A stretch of 64,000 nucleotides of DNA. Source: an uncultured SAR86 cluster bacterium. Lineage in GTDB: Bacteria; Pseudomonadota; Gammaproteobacteria; Magnimaribacterales; D2472. The stretch's first letter is position 1. Every line of letters begins with the position of its first letter. The translations under genes and the position numbers were made by a program. The DNA is taken from positions 62,001-126,000 of the forward strand of contig CACECK010000003.1 of assembly GCA_902557965.1 (NCBI GenBank). The letters run 5' to 3'. Of the stretch, positions 18,665 through 28,468 are shown piece after piece. The notes under the pieces are model-generated. The model saw only the letters and a list, made by a program, of their open reading frames with translations. It had not been told where the DNA came from and did no database searches.

Positions 18665-18694
18665 TGGACATATTTGCTTTTCTGAGCATATAAT
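18665..18694 (+). promoter_or_regulatory. putative promoter of TonB-dependent receptor 1
   Basis: TGGACA (18665-18670), an 18-bp spacer and a perfect TATAAT (18689-18694). The predicted leader is about 25 nt and contains a strong AAGGGGA ribosome site (18714-18720) 6 nt before the ATG. This is the strongest-looking promoter in the window. Confidence 0.6.
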
Positions 18695-18726
18695 TATCTA
18701 AATAGTTTATTTTAAGGGGATATATA

Positions 18727-21700
18727 ATGACTAAATTTAAATTTTTAGCTTACTCACTATTAGTTCTTCCTTTTGTGATTTTTGCACAAGAAGAAGAAAC
18801 TGATTCTTCCAATTCTGAAGTTGAAGAGGTTGTAGTAGTTGGCTCACAAATTAAAGGTGCCTCAATTACAGATGCACTTCCTGTAACGGTTCTAACTGCT
18901 GATGATATTGAAGCTTTAGGCGTTGGTGACGGTGATGAATTAATTGAACAAGTAGTTGAGCAGGGCTTGAACTTCTTCAATGAACAAGAACAAGCTTCTG
19001 GTGGCGTTAACGCCAGTAGGGGTGACTCAGGTGCTTATAACCTCAGAAATATGGGTGTTGGTAACACATTGACTTTGTTAAATGGCAGAAGAATGGTTAA
19101 TAACGCTGGATATCAAACTGAGTTTATTGGTGGAGACTTTGTACCTACAGTTACTGTTAATACCAATTTAATACCAACAAATGGTCTAGATAGATTAGAA
19201 ATTTTAAGAGATGGTGCTTCAGCTATTTATGGTGCTGATGCTGTTGCCGGTGTTGTTAATAACGTTTTAAAAACTGATTATGAGGGTTCTAGTCTTTCAG
19301 TCAGAGTAACAGGTTATGAGCATTTTGATGCTACAAATACTGACGTTAGTTACAAATTTGGTACTACTCTCAATGATGGAGCCACAAATATTTCATTATT
19401 TGCAAGATATAGAGATAGAGGTGCAATTAGCGCAAGTGAAGACGAGCGGTGGTATAGTCAAGATTATCGTAGATATCTTCCAGAGGGATCTCCTTTTAAT
19501 GTATCTGCAATGAATAACACTAGCACTTACGGTTGGTTTCAGCTTGATTTAAGTGGTAGAGGTGTTGGTGAAGCATGGCATGCTTCTAATGATGGAGAGA
19601 CAGAATTAGCTGATGCAACTGATCCAAGAGGCGGTGCAGCTTTATGTGCTCTTCCTGGTGCAGTTCTTACAGGTTTTGGAACATGTATGTTTGATACTAA
19701 TGCCGGTGACAATAGGTCTAACCAGAGAGGTATGGGTGATTATCGAGGCGAAATGAAAAGACAGCAGTTCTTTGTTTTCCTTAACCATGAATTTGATAAC
19801 GGCATCGAATTGTTTAATGAAATTGGAGTTTACAAATCAGATTCAAATAGAGATATTTCAGCTGGTAGTTGGAGATCTGGAATGTTTTCGATTCCTTCTA
19901 CTTACTATTGGTTTTCACAACTTCCTGAATCAATAGGTTTCCCTACTAATAGATCTGTTGGTATTGACGGTTGGAGACCTTTTAACTTAAACAGACAAAT
20001 TAGTGTTGATAAAAAAAGCACAAGATTTGTTCTTGGTCTAAGAGGAACAACCAAGAATGGTTGGGATTGGGAAACTGCTATTGTTAATGCTGGTGCAAGT
20101 AGTGTAGACGCTGCTGGTAACAGAATTACTTATGAGGCTATGTATGAACAATTTTACGGGTCTGTTTCTACTACATCAGCAGCTTTTAATATCTTTGATA
20201 CTAATTGGGACACAAACAATGGTGACAACGTTCTAACAACAATTTATAGAAAAGATAAATCAACTCTTGATATGTTTGACTTTAAAGTTAGCAATAATGA
20301 GTTAATTGATTTACCCGCTGGTCCAGTTGGTATTTTGATTGGTATGGAAAGAAGAAGAGAGTCATATACAGATGACAGAGATCCATATCTAGATGGAACA
20401 ATTACAAACCAAGATTGTTGTGGTGTTACAAGCCCAACAAGATCTCATCCCTTTACTTCAGGTGTTTTAGGATCTAGTCCAACAGTTGATGTTACAGGCG
20501 ATAAAAAAGTTGATTCAGTCTTTGTTGAGATGGTTATTCCAGTAACTGAGCAATTAGATGCTCAAATTGCTGTTAGGAAAGAGGATTTCTCAGATACAGA
20601 ATCAACTTCTGTTGGAAGAGTTGCATTAGGTTATGTTGTTAATGATTATTTAAAGATGAGAGCGTCTGTCTCAACAGCATTTAGATCACCTAACATTCTT
20701 CAAATCAATCAGCCTTATGTTACAAGAACAGGAACAAGAACTGATGCTGTTCAAGAGTATAGAATATATAAAAATAATGGTGATAGCAGGCCTTCATCAG
20801 GTTCTGGATTTGCTAATGATTATACTATTTCAAATACTCTTCACTATAGACTAGGTAATGATCAATTATTACCAGAAGAGTCAGATAATGCTACTTTTGG
20901 TGTTGTTATTACTCCTAACGATTCTTTGACAATAACTGTTGATAGATGGAGTATAGAAAAAGATAACACAATTGGTTTGTTTGGAAGAAACAACTCTAGT
21001 GTTTATGATCTTCTCTTAAGAATTCAACAAGGAATTGGTGGGGCAACTACAGTCTCTGATATGTTAGCTTTTTGTGAAGGTAAAAACGTACTTAACAGTC
21101 AATTTGGTAAATACGCACTTGATGGATCATATGTTTTAAGGGATTCAAATCCTTCATCTTCATATGACGATGATTTCTTTAATGCTGGAATATGCCCTGC
21201 TGGTCAACAAGACACAGTTTATGAGCCATATCAAAACTTAGCATTAAGAACTGTCGAGGGAACAGATATTGCAATATATTATGATTTTGAAACTTCAATT
21301 GGTGATTTTAATATAACTTTACAATCTTCAATTACTGACAAGTTTGAACAAGAGCCAAGTTCTCAGTTTAGTGCAATTTCAGCTGCAGTTGCAGATGGAA
21401 CTTTACCTGCATATACAGTCTTAGAAGGTTATGGCGATCTTAAAAATAATGAAAATATTGGAACAGATCAAAAAGATACCCTGAAAGTTAACTACAGACG
21501 TGGTGACTGGGGTGCATCTCTTACAGCATTAAGAGTAGGAGAGCTTCTTGATAACGGAGTTAAAGGTGACAATGGTGAGATATATTTAATCCCATCAATG
21601 ACCACAGCTAACCTAAGTGTTTATAAGAAGTTTACTCTTAAAGGAAACGATGCAAGATTAAGGCTTATGGTTAGAAATATTGCAGATGAGAGAGCTCCAT

Positions 21701-21786
21701 TGGCTGATGGATGGTTTGGCTTCTATTCTGATATTCATAGAGACGATGGAAGACATTACTATCTTGATCTAAGAATGGATTTCTAA
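18727..21786 (+). CDS. TonB-dependent outer-membrane receptor 1
   Basis: 1019 aa. The signal peptide is MTKFKFLAYSLLVLPFVIFA. A short acidic stretch leads to a TonB-box-like EEVVVVGSQIKG, and the plug domain includes RNMGVGNTLTLLNGRRMVN, RLEILRDGASAIYGADAVAGVVN. The rest is a 22-strand-type beta-barrel ending in YYLDLRMDF, with the terminal aromatic expected for BamA recognition. It imports an unknown ligand using TonB energy. Large unusual loops and no siderophore-specific motif suggest organic nutrients rather than iron. It has its own promoter and terminator, and a DASS transporter and GGT follow. Confidence 0.93.
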   Translation: MTKFKFLAYSLLVLPFVIFAQEEETDSSNSEVEEVVVVGSQIKGASITDALPVTVLTADDIEALGVGDGDELIEQVVEQGLNFFNEQEQASGGVNASRGDSGAYNLRNMGVGNTLTLLNGRRMVNNAGYQTEFIGGDFVPTVTVNTNLIPTNGLDRLEILRDGASAIYGADAVAGVVNNVLKTDYEGSSLSVRVTGYEHFDATNTDVSYKFGTTLNDGATNISLFARYRDRGAISASEDERWYSQDYRRYLPEGSPFNVSAMNNTSTYGWFQLDLSGRGVGEAWHASNDGETELADATDPRGGAALCALPGAVLTGFGTCMFDTNAGDNRSNQRGMGDYRGEMKRQQFFVFLNHEFDNGIELFNEIGVYKSDSNRDISAGSWRSGMFSIPSTYYWFSQLPESIGFPTNRSVGIDGWRPFNLNRQISVDKKSTRFVLGLRGTTKNGWDWETAIVNAGASSVDAAGNRITYEAMYEQFYGSVSTTSAAFNIFDTNWDTNNGDNVLTTIYRKDKSTLDMFDFKVSNNELIDLPAGPVGILIGMERRRESYTDDRDPYLDGTITNQDCCGVTSPTRSHPFTSGVLGSSPTVDVTGDKKVDSVFVEMVIPVTEQLDAQIAVRKEDFSDTESTSVGRVALGYVVNDYLKMRASVSTAFRSPNILQINQPYVTRTGTRTDAVQEYRIYKNNGDSRPSSGSGFANDYTISNTLHYRLGNDQLLPEESDNATFGVVITPNDSLTITVDRWSIEKDNTIGLFGRNNSSVYDLLLRIQQGIGGATTVSDMLAFCEGKNVLNSQFGKYALDGSYVLRDSNPSSSYDDDFFNAGICPAGQQDTVYEPYQNLALRTVEGTDIAIYYDFETSIGDFNITLQSSITDKFEQEPSSQFSAISAAVADGTLPAYTVLEGYGDLKNNENIGTDQKDTLKVNYRRGDWGASLTALRVGELLDNGVKGDNGEIYLIPSMTTANLSVYKKFTLKGNDARLRLMVRNIADERAPLADGWFGFYSDIHRDDGRHYYLDLRMDF

Positions 21787-21800
21787 AACATTTAATTCTT

Positions 21801-21830
21801 AAAAGGGAGTTGTATAACTCCCTTTTTTTT
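21801..21830 (+). terminator. Rho-independent terminator after TBDR 1
   Basis: Stem AAAAGGGAGTT, loop GTAT and arm AACTCCCTTTT with eight consecutive T. It lies 14 nt after the receptor stop codon. The -10 of the next gene begins 4 nt after its T tract. Confidence 0.93.
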
Positions 21831-21834
21831 AATC

Positions 21835-21840
21835 TATAAT
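21835..21840 (+). promoter_or_regulatory. putative -10 element of the DASS transporter gene (leaderless)
   Basis: A perfect TATAAT ends 6 nt before the ATG at 21847, predicting transcription from the start codon. No Shine-Dalgarno exists. Any -35 would fall inside the TBDR 1 terminator loop. Confidence 0.45.
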
Positions 21841-21846
21841 TAATTC

Positions 21847-23283
21847 ATGGCAGCTTATAAGAAAAAAGGATTTTCTATAGGAATATTTATATTTCTTGTT
21901 ATGCAATTTTCTTCTGCACCAGCCGGGCTAAGCGATGTGGGTTGGGATGTTGCTGCTGTAGCTGTATTAATGGCAATCTGGTGGGCTACTGAAACAGTCC
22001 CAGTTGCCATAACGGCATTGTTACCTTTAGCATTATTTCCTTTATTAGGAGTAACTTCTTTTGATAATGCAGCGCTACCTTATGCTAATAAAAATATATA
22101 TCTATTCTTAGGTGGATTTATGCTGGCATTAGGAATTGAAAGCTCTGGTTTGCACAAAAGAATTGCGTTAAAAATGATAATTTCAGTAGGTTCCAGTGGA
22201 AGAAAGCTTGTAGGAGGTTTTATGCTTGTAGCAGCCCTAATAAGTATGTGGGTAATGAATACTTCTACTACCTTAATGTTGCTGCCAATTGGATTGGCTG
22301 TTTGTGGTGTAATGTCAGAAACAATTCCAGGATTATCGGATAAAGATAAATCAAATTTTAATACTGCATTACTTCTTGGTATTGCTTATGCTGCAACAAT
22401 TGGTGGAATGTCTACTTTAATTGGAACGGCTCCAAATATTGTTTTTAGTGCTTTTATGCAGGATACATACGGAGTTGAAATATCAATGTTTGATTGGATG
22501 AAGTTAGGTGTCCCACTTGCAAGTATTATGTTGTTTGGTGCATGGATTTTATTAACCAAATATGTATTTCCAATAAACTTTACTGCTTCAGCCGAAGCAA
22601 GAGATGAACTCAATACTATGCTCACAAAAATGGGAACTTTCTCAAAAGATGAAAAAAGAATTTCAGTAATTTTTGGGATTGCAGTTTTTGCTTGGGTTTT
22701 TAGAACATTACTTAATAACATTGATTTCTTATCTGGGCTTACTGATGCAGGAATAGCAATTATTGCTGCAATATTAATTTTTATGACTCCGTCTGCATCT
22801 AAAAAAGGTGATTTGCTTCAATGGGAAAGGTCAAAAGATTTACCCTGGGGCCTTTTAATATTATTTGGAGGGGGTTTATCGCTAGCAGCTCAGATAAGCT
22901 CAAGCGGACTTGGTATATGGATTGGTAATAGCTTATTAATATTAAGTTCAGTTCCACCAATTTTATTAATCTTGGCTGTAGCAACTTTAATTATTTTCCT
23001 TACTGAAATAACTAGCAATGTCACAACAACAACTACTTTTTTACCAGTCTTTGGAGCTTTAGCTATAGCCATAGGAGTTCTGCCAGTTTCTTTAACCGTA
23101 CCAGTTTGCCTTGCTGCAAGTTGTGCTTTTATGCTTCCAGTTGCAACTCCGCCAAATGCAATTGTTTATGGGTCTAATAAGTTTACTATCGCAACAATGA
23201 TGAGGGCTGGCTTTGCGCTTAACATTATTGGTATTTTTGTTGTAACTATATTTGCATATTATTTTGCACCTCTTATTTTTTAA
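21847..23283 (+). CDS. DASS/SLC13-family sodium-coupled anion (dicarboxylate-type) transporter
   Basis: 478 aa, strongly hydrophobic, with about 11 membrane segments. Family signatures are WWATETVPVAITALLPLALFP near the N terminus and two SNT-like substrate/sodium loops: WVMNTSTTLMLLP in the first half and EITSNVTTTTTFLPV in the second. The late PVATPPNAIVYGS motif is characteristic of SLC13 members. It imports divalent anions such as succinate, malate, citrate or acidic amino acids with Na+; the exact substrate cannot be read from sequence. The GGT start codon follows 4 nt after its stop, so the two are probably an operon. Confidence 0.88.
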   Translation: MAAYKKKGFSIGIFIFLVMQFSSAPAGLSDVGWDVAAVAVLMAIWWATETVPVAITALLPLALFPLLGVTSFDNAALPYANKNIYLFLGGFMLALGIESSGLHKRIALKMIISVGSSGRKLVGGFMLVAALISMWVMNTSTTLMLLPIGLAVCGVMSETIPGLSDKDKSNFNTALLLGIAYAATIGGMSTLIGTAPNIVFSAFMQDTYGVEISMFDWMKLGVPLASIMLFGAWILLTKYVFPINFTASAEARDELNTMLTKMGTFSKDEKRISVIFGIAVFAWVFRTLLNNIDFLSGLTDAGIAIIAAILIFMTPSASKKGDLLQWERSKDLPWGLLILFGGGLSLAAQISSSGLGIWIGNSLLILSSVPPILLILAVATLIIFLTEITSNVTTTTTFLPVFGALAIAIGVLPVSLTVPVCLAASCAFMLPVATPPNAIVYGSNKFTIATMMRAGFALNIIGIFVVTIFAYYFAPLIF

Positions 23284-23287
23284 AGTT

Positions 23288-25000
23288 TTGAAAAAATTTA
23301 TAACAACTCTTCTATTTATTTCATACTTAAATGGAACAGATTACATTGATTACTTGCATCCTTTTCATCCTACAACCTCATCAAATGGGATGGTAGTAAG
23401 CCAGAATGCTCTATCTTCAGATATTGGAGTACAAATTTTAGATATGGGTGGTAATGCGGTTGATGCTGCAGTTGCAGTTGGATTTTCGTTAGCGACTACA
23501 TTACCAAGAGCTGGAAATCTTGGAGGCGGTGGGTTTATGTTAATTTATTTAAAAGATAAAAATGAAATCTTTTATATAGATTACAGAAGTAAATCACCAA
23601 GAAACTCTTCGATAGAAAAACTTCTTGGAACAAAAAGAATACCAGATAGAAGTTCAAAACGATGGGAAAGGGTGGATTACACTTATTTAGCCTCAGGTGT
23701 TCCTGGAACTGTTTATGGTTTATTAGAGGCTCATAAAAATTTTGGAGTATTAACTCTTGAACAAATCATGAAACCAGTTATTGAACAGGCTGAAAAAGGT
23801 ATTGTTGTTTCAAGTGATTTGAATTATGTCATTGAGGTTACTCCTCAATTAAGAAGTGATAGTGAATCATTTTCAATATTTTTTGATAACGGTGAACCTT
23901 TGAAAGAATTCTCTATTATGAAAAGGCCCGATTTAGCAAATACATTTAAAGAAATATCTAACAATGGTACTAAAGGTTTTTATGAGGGTATCATTGCTGA
24001 CAAAATTATAGAGGCAATGGAAAAAAATAATGGGTTAATAACCCATGATGACCTCAAGAATTACAAATCATTTTTTAGAATGCCTATTGCAATAAACTAT
24101 AAAGGTCATAAAGTTTATACTGCCGGACCTCCATCTGGAGGAGGAATTACTTTGCTTACAGCTTTAGGTATATTAAATAATATTGATATTAAAAAATATA
24201 AAAGTGATTCCACAAAGGCATATCATTATCTCGCAGAGTCCCTAAGGAGGGGTCATAACAATAGATCTCATTTTGTTGGAGATCCTGAGTATTTCAATGT
24301 TCCAGTTTCTGAATTACTTTCTTTAGAAAGAATCAAGGAGCTTATTAATTCAATTGATTCAAACAAAGCAAGCAAAATTCAGGAAGTGATTCCATTTAAA
24401 CCAAGAAAAGAGAGCAAAGATACCACTCATTATTCTATTATCGATAAATATGGAAATGCAGTTTCAAATACTTACACATTAGGCCTTTCATTTGGTTCTG
24501 GAGTTACTATTCCCGGAACTGGTATTTTAATGAACAGCCAAATGAATAATTTTGCATATAGATATGGAAATAAAGGTGATATAAGCAGAGGAGCAAGTCC
24601 TGGAAACAGATTTGAGCCAGGCAAAAAACCAATGAGTACTATGGCTCCAACAATCATCTTTGATGAAAATAACGAATTATTCTTAATTACTGGATCACCT
24701 GGCGGTTCTGATATTCCTGCAGCAATTTTAAGAGTTATTACTGGTGTAATTGATTTTGATTTAGATATAGGAGAGGCAACAATGTTGCCAAGAATTCATA
24801 AGGATTGGCCTTATGTTGGACTGGAGCATGAGAGAGCAGTTAGTAGAGATATTGTTAGGCGCCTCAAAAGCATGGGACATAAAACTGAATATGAAAATAC
24901 TATTGGCAGTACACAAAGCATACATGTTATCAATGGAACAAACTATGGTTTTGCTGACCTAAGAAGGCCAAATGCTGGTGTTTCAGTTCAGACTAATTAA
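23288..25000 (+). CDS. ggt: gamma-glutamyltranspeptidase (exported)
   Basis: 570 aa if read from the TTG at 23288, which gives the signal peptide MKKFITTLLFISYLNG just after the transporter stop. The track's TTG at 23252 runs back into that gene. The small-subunit boundary KDTTHYSIIDKYGNAVSNTY supplies the Thr nucleophile for autocleavage, and TGSPGGSDIPAAI forms the oxyanion region. The large subunit shows GGNAVDAAVAVGFSL and GNLGGGGFMLIY. It hydrolyses or transfers gamma-glutamyl bonds (glutathione, poly-gamma-glutamyl compounds) in the periplasm. It overlaps the convergent M20 gene by 8 nt. Confidence 0.92.
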   Translation: MKKFITTLLFISYLNGTDYIDYLHPFHPTTSSNGMVVSQNALSSDIGVQILDMGGNAVDAAVAVGFSLATTLPRAGNLGGGGFMLIYLKDKNEIFYIDYRSKSPRNSSIEKLLGTKRIPDRSSKRWERVDYTYLASGVPGTVYGLLEAHKNFGVLTLEQIMKPVIEQAEKGIVVSSDLNYVIEVTPQLRSDSESFSIFFDNGEPLKEFSIMKRPDLANTFKEISNNGTKGFYEGIIADKIIEAMEKNNGLITHDDLKNYKSFFRMPIAINYKGHKVYTAGPPSGGGITLLTALGILNNIDIKKYKSDSTKAYHYLAESLRRGHNNRSHFVGDPEYFNVPVSELLSLERIKELINSIDSNKASKIQEVIPFKPRKESKDTTHYSIIDKYGNAVSNTYTLGLSFGSGVTIPGTGILMNSQMNNFAYRYGNKGDISRGASPGNRFEPGKKPMSTMAPTIIFDENNELFLITGSPGGSDIPAAILRVITGVIDFDLDIGEATMLPRIHKDWPYVGLEHERAVSRDIVRRLKSMGHKTEYENTIGSTQSIHVINGTNYGFADLRRPNAGVSVQTN

Positions 25001-26438
25001 TTTTTCTGTAATCAAGTGGAGGTAATCTATCTCCAAGTAAAGGCTTATAATCAAACTCTTCTCCAGTTCTATTAATTAATTCTTGTTTAGCCTCAATAAT
25101 CTTGTCAGGATTTTCAAAAATTTCTTTAATTGAATTTGCCATTGTTTGAGCTGCTAATTCAGCTCCTTTAAGACCAATTGAAGTCCCGCCTGTAGAAACC
25201 GCTTGCCATGAATGTGCAGCAGTACCGGGAACCCATGTTGCTGTTCTTAATCCAGCGGTAGGAACAACCCAGCTAACATCTCCAACATCTGTTGAACCAT
25301 ATGAATGGGTTGTTTTAAATGGGAGAACATTTTCTTGAGAACCAATTTCTGAACTTGGTTTTATTAGAGTTTGATATATTTCTTTAGCGTACTTATTTTC
25401 AGATTCAGTATATTTTATACCACCTAAGTTACTTAAATTGTTATGAACTATTTTCTGGATTGTGTCATTTGGAAGTAATGAGTAATTACCATGCATAACT
25501 TCATAGGTCATACTCGTCTCCGTACCAATTGCAGCGCCTTCTGCAATTTTTACAACTCTTTCAAATAATTCATCGACAACTTGCATTTCTGGATGACGAA
25601 TATAGTAATAAACTTCAGCGTCATCTGGGACAACATTTGGTGCCAGACCACCTTTGGTTATAACATAGTGAATTCTTGATTCTTGAGGTATATGCTCTCT
25701 CATCATATTAACCATATGGTTCATACCTTCAACTCCATCTAGTGCAGACCTTCCTAGTTCAGGAGCTCCAGCAGCATGGGCAGAAATACCTTTAAATTTA
25801 AATTTACCAGATTTATTCGAATTAGATGTTCTTGAATTAGCTGAATTTTCATCATCTGGATGCCAATGAAGAACAACATCAACATCCTCAAATAAACCAG
25901 CTCTGACCATATAAACTTTTCCAGATCCTCCTTCTTCAGCTGGAGTTCCATAAAACCTAATAGTTCCCTTAATTTTATTTTGTTCAATCCATTCTTTTAT
26001 TGTTACAGCAGCCCATGCTGAAGCTGCTCCAAATAAATGATGTCCACATGCATGTCCAGCTCCAGTATTATTATCTGCAACCTCTTTGAAGGGAGAATTA
26101 GTCTGAGCTAAACCAGGCAAAGCATCAAACTCTCCTAAAATACCAATGACAGGACCGCCGTTATTATATTCAGCAATAAAACTTGTAGGAATTCCTGCGA
26201 CTCCTTTTTGAATAGCGAACCCGTTTGCCTCAAGCTCATCTGAAAGTAATTTTGAACTCTGATTTTCTAAATACCCAAGTTCTGCAAGATCCCAAATCTC
26301 TAAAGCTATTTTTTGGAATGAAGTTTTATTTGCATTTACTATTTCATCTAACTCTGAAGCAAAAGAATTATTTGAAAAAGCAAAAATTACTAAACAACCA
26401 ACTGTAAGTTTGCAAAATTGATATATTTTCCTACCCAT
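24993..26438 (-). CDS. exported M20-family amidohydrolase, AbgB-like
   Basis: 481 aa. The N-terminal hydrophobic segment (CKLTVGCLVIFAFSNNSFA) looks like a signal peptide. M20 metal ligands are visible in GHACGHHLFGAAS, PAEEGGSGKVYM and LHWHPDDE. The dimerisation-domain motif KFKGISAHAAGAPELGRSALDG and GLAPNVVPDDAEVYYYIR place it near AbgB, the p-aminobenzoyl-glutamate hydrolase subunit. Other M20 aminoacylase activity is possible. GGAG lies 8 nt before the ATG and supports this start, despite a 49-nt overlap with the upstream gene. It converges on ggt. Confidence 0.88.
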   Translation of the reverse strand: MGRKIYQFCKLTVGCLVIFAFSNNSFASELDEIVNANKTSFQKIALEIWDLAELGYLENQSSKLLSDELEANGFAIQKGVAGIPTSFIAEYNNGGPVIGILGEFDALPGLAQTNSPFKEVADNNTGAGHACGHHLFGAASAWAAVTIKEWIEQNKIKGTIRFYGTPAEEGGSGKVYMVRAGLFEDVDVVLHWHPDDENSANSRTSNSNKSGKFKFKGISAHAAGAPELGRSALDGVEGMNHMVNMMREHIPQESRIHYVITKGGLAPNVVPDDAEVYYYIRHPEMQVVDELFERVVKIAEGAAIGTETSMTYEVMHGNYSLLPNDTIQKIVHNNLSNLGGIKYTESENKYAKEIYQTLIKPSSEIGSQENVLPFKTTHSYGSTDVGDVSWVVPTAGLRTATWVPGTAAHSWQAVSTGGTSIGLKGAELAAQTMANSIKEIFENPDKIIEAKQELINRTGEEFDYKPLLGDRLPPLDYRKIN

Positions 26439-27841
26439 TCATTATTCTCCATTGAGTGAATTACTTGTTCATTATAACTTGTGACGATATTTCTTTTTTG
26501 CATATCATTTTCAATATACATTACCGCTTTTTTAGTCAGATTATCATCTTTTATTACTGTATAACCAATAATCTTCCCGGTTCCATCTTTTTTTTCTGAT
26601 ATTTCTACAGGGTTATCATATTTTATTGCTTTTTCAGTAACGTCCATAAACTTGAAAGGAATATTTTTTTGAGATGACCATAAAGCAAATGACTGTTTTG
26701 TCATCATGCCAGAAACTCCTGTAATAATTCCAACATCAGATTGATTAGATCTGATCTTTCTTATAATTTGAACGGTGGAATTTAAAACATAACTATTTAA
26801 AGGACCGCCTGCAAATGACATTCCTCCAGTAACAGTTGCCTCTGAAATATTTTTTATTTTTAAAACCTCAGCAAACATCTGAACCGCAATTGGAAAACAA
26901 CTATATAAATCATAAATGCTTGGCGTAATACTATTTTCATTACAAACATCTAATATGAATTCAGCAGCTAATTTCATTCCAAATGGTTTTGTTAGATTTT
27001 CTCTTTGCAGGGTAGGGATCATATTATTATTCTCAGATGAGGCTAAAAGATAAACCCTTTTTTCATTATCAATTTCAAGCAAATCTGCAATTTTTTCTGA
27101 GCATAAAAGAATTGCTGCTGATTGATTAACATTCCAGCTTGCACAATGTTTTTTGTTATATGGAAAAGCTATTTGAGGATTCAAATCATTAGAATCAACT
27201 ATTTCATTTATTGAATAGCGTTTTTCATCCCAACCAAGATCGTTATGAAAGGCTATATTTGAAAAATTAGAATAAATCTTAGCAATATCATGATGGTGGC
27301 TTGAAAAATTATTCATTTTTTTAGCTCTAAATGCACTTTCAAGAATTGAGTAATAACCAACAGCCATAGATCCTAATGATTTTTCTTCTATATTTAGTGT
27401 TAATTGATTATCTGATTTTATGTAATGATCTGGATTTTCAGTAAGTTGAGTTTCATTAAAATCCTTATTCTCAATTTTGGCTCTTGTTTTCTTATATCTA
27501 GCTTCTCCACCAATAATTAGACTTCCATTTATTTGACCTGATATTATTTTTTGACATGCAGAATTGATGAGGCTCTGTTGAAGAATTCCTATCTTAGAAA
27601 CAAATGTTTTTACATCTGAAATATTATTTTGTTTAGCGATCCATTTCCCCGGATCTCTATATCTCCAATATCCCTTTGGTATTTTGATTTCATCAATGTA
27701 CTTTTTTATTTCATTGTTGCCAGAATCTTGAATTGCAAGCTTTGCAGCTTTATCCATCAATATTAACGCTTCATCAAGATTGTCAAATTTATCTTTCTGT
27801 TGGATATCTCCAATGCCAATAACGACTGGATTATTTTCCAT
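26390..27841 (-). CDS. thiolase-like protein (TLP1 / acetyl-CoA acetyltransferase family)
   Basis: 483 aa. It begins PVVIGIGDIQQ. The mid part SLIIGGEARYKKTRAKI and late GGMSFAGGPLNSYVLNS are typical of SCP-2 thiolase-like proteins. A C-terminal segment of about 90 residues (GKIIGYTVIKD to WVGKYINF) resembles the added beta domain of type-1 thiolase-like proteins. At the position of the usual nucleophilic Cys I see ILQQSL; the only nearby Cys (INSACQKI) appears about ten residues too late. It may therefore not be a true thiolase. It lies downstream of a methyltransferase and fabI on the same strand. Confidence 0.75.
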   Translation of the reverse strand: MENNPVVIGIGDIQQKDKFDNLDEALILMDKAAKLAIQDSGNNEIKKYIDEIKIPKGYWRYRDPGKWIAKQNNISDVKTFVSKIGILQQSLINSACQKIISGQINGSLIIGGEARYKKTRAKIENKDFNETQLTENPDHYIKSDNQLTLNIEEKSLGSMAVGYYSILESAFRAKKMNNFSSHHHDIAKIYSNFSNIAFHNDLGWDEKRYSINEIVDSNDLNPQIAFPYNKKHCASWNVNQSAAILLCSEKIADLLEIDNEKRVYLLASSENNNMIPTLQRENLTKPFGMKLAAEFILDVCNENSITPSIYDLYSCFPIAVQMFAEVLKIKNISEATVTGGMSFAGGPLNSYVLNSTVQIIRKIRSNQSDVGIITGVSGMMTKQSFALWSSQKNIPFKFMDVTEKAIKYDNPVEISEKKDGTGKIIGYTVIKDDNLTKKAVMYIENDMQKRNIVTSYNEQVIHSMENNEWVGKYINFANLQLVV

Positions 27842-27847
27842 TAAATA

Positions 27848-28468
27848 TTACTGAGCTGAGCCCCAATAATTATAGGCAACGACTTTCGGAGTGCTAGGAA
27901 GGTACATTTGTTCTAATTTATTAATTTTTAATCCAGCAGATTGAATGATCTCAGGAATATTTCTATTTATATTACATCCACCAAACAATTTTCCCCAAAG
28001 TGGATTAATCCTATTCTGCCATTTCATAATATTTTTATCAGGAGCAATACCATGTTCACAGAATAGCAAGGTTCCATCGTCTTTTAATACTCTTTTCATT
28101 TCTTTAAGAGCAGAATCAAAATCTGGAATAGTGCAAAGGGTATAGGTTACTAATACAGTATCTATAGATTTTGATGGAAGTTGTATTTCTTCAGCCCCGT
28201 TGATTAAAAATTCAACGTCTAAATCTGTTTTTTTGGCAGTTACATCTGCTATTTCATTTAATTCTTCTGATGGATCAAGTCCTATTACCTTACTTACAGA
28301 TTTATTATCGTAATATGGAATATTTAAACCAGAACCAATTCCAACCTCTAGAACATTACCTTTTGCTAAGGGTACAATCTTATTTCTTTGGTAAGTTACT
28401 GGTTTTGTCGAGCAACAACAGTCAAGAAGTTTAGGAAGAACATGCTTTTCATAAATATTACCTATCAT
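27848..28468 (-). CDS. class I SAM-dependent methyltransferase
   Basis: 206 aa. The Rossmann SAM-binding motif I is [15 protein letters not shown], followed by the acidic motif II ([14 protein letters not shown]), ingredients for adenine contact ([18 protein letters not shown]) and [20 protein letters not shown]. The overall pattern resembles METTL7-like or phospholipid N-methyltransferase-type enzymes, but the acceptor is unknown. A CCC triplet near residue 18 is unusual. It overlaps fabI by 4 nt (ATGA), so it is likely translated from the fabI transcript. Confidence 0.85.
   Translation of the reverse strand: MIGNIYEKHVLPKLLDCCCSTKPVTYQRNKIVPLAKGNVLEVGIGSGLNIPYYDNKSVSKVIGLDPSEELNEIADVTAKKTDLDVEFLINGAEEIQLPSKSIDTVLVTYTLCTIPDFDSALKEMKRVLKDDGTLLFCEHGIAPDKNIMKWQNRINPLWGKLFGGCNINRNIPEIIQSAGLKINKLEQMYLPSTPKVVAYNYWGSAQ

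Noticed and set aside
22386-23072. Minus-strand ORFs of 111, 61 and 60 aa inside the DASS gene
   Set aside because: They mirror a membrane-protein coding sequence on the opposite strand; no ribosome site or recognisable domain.
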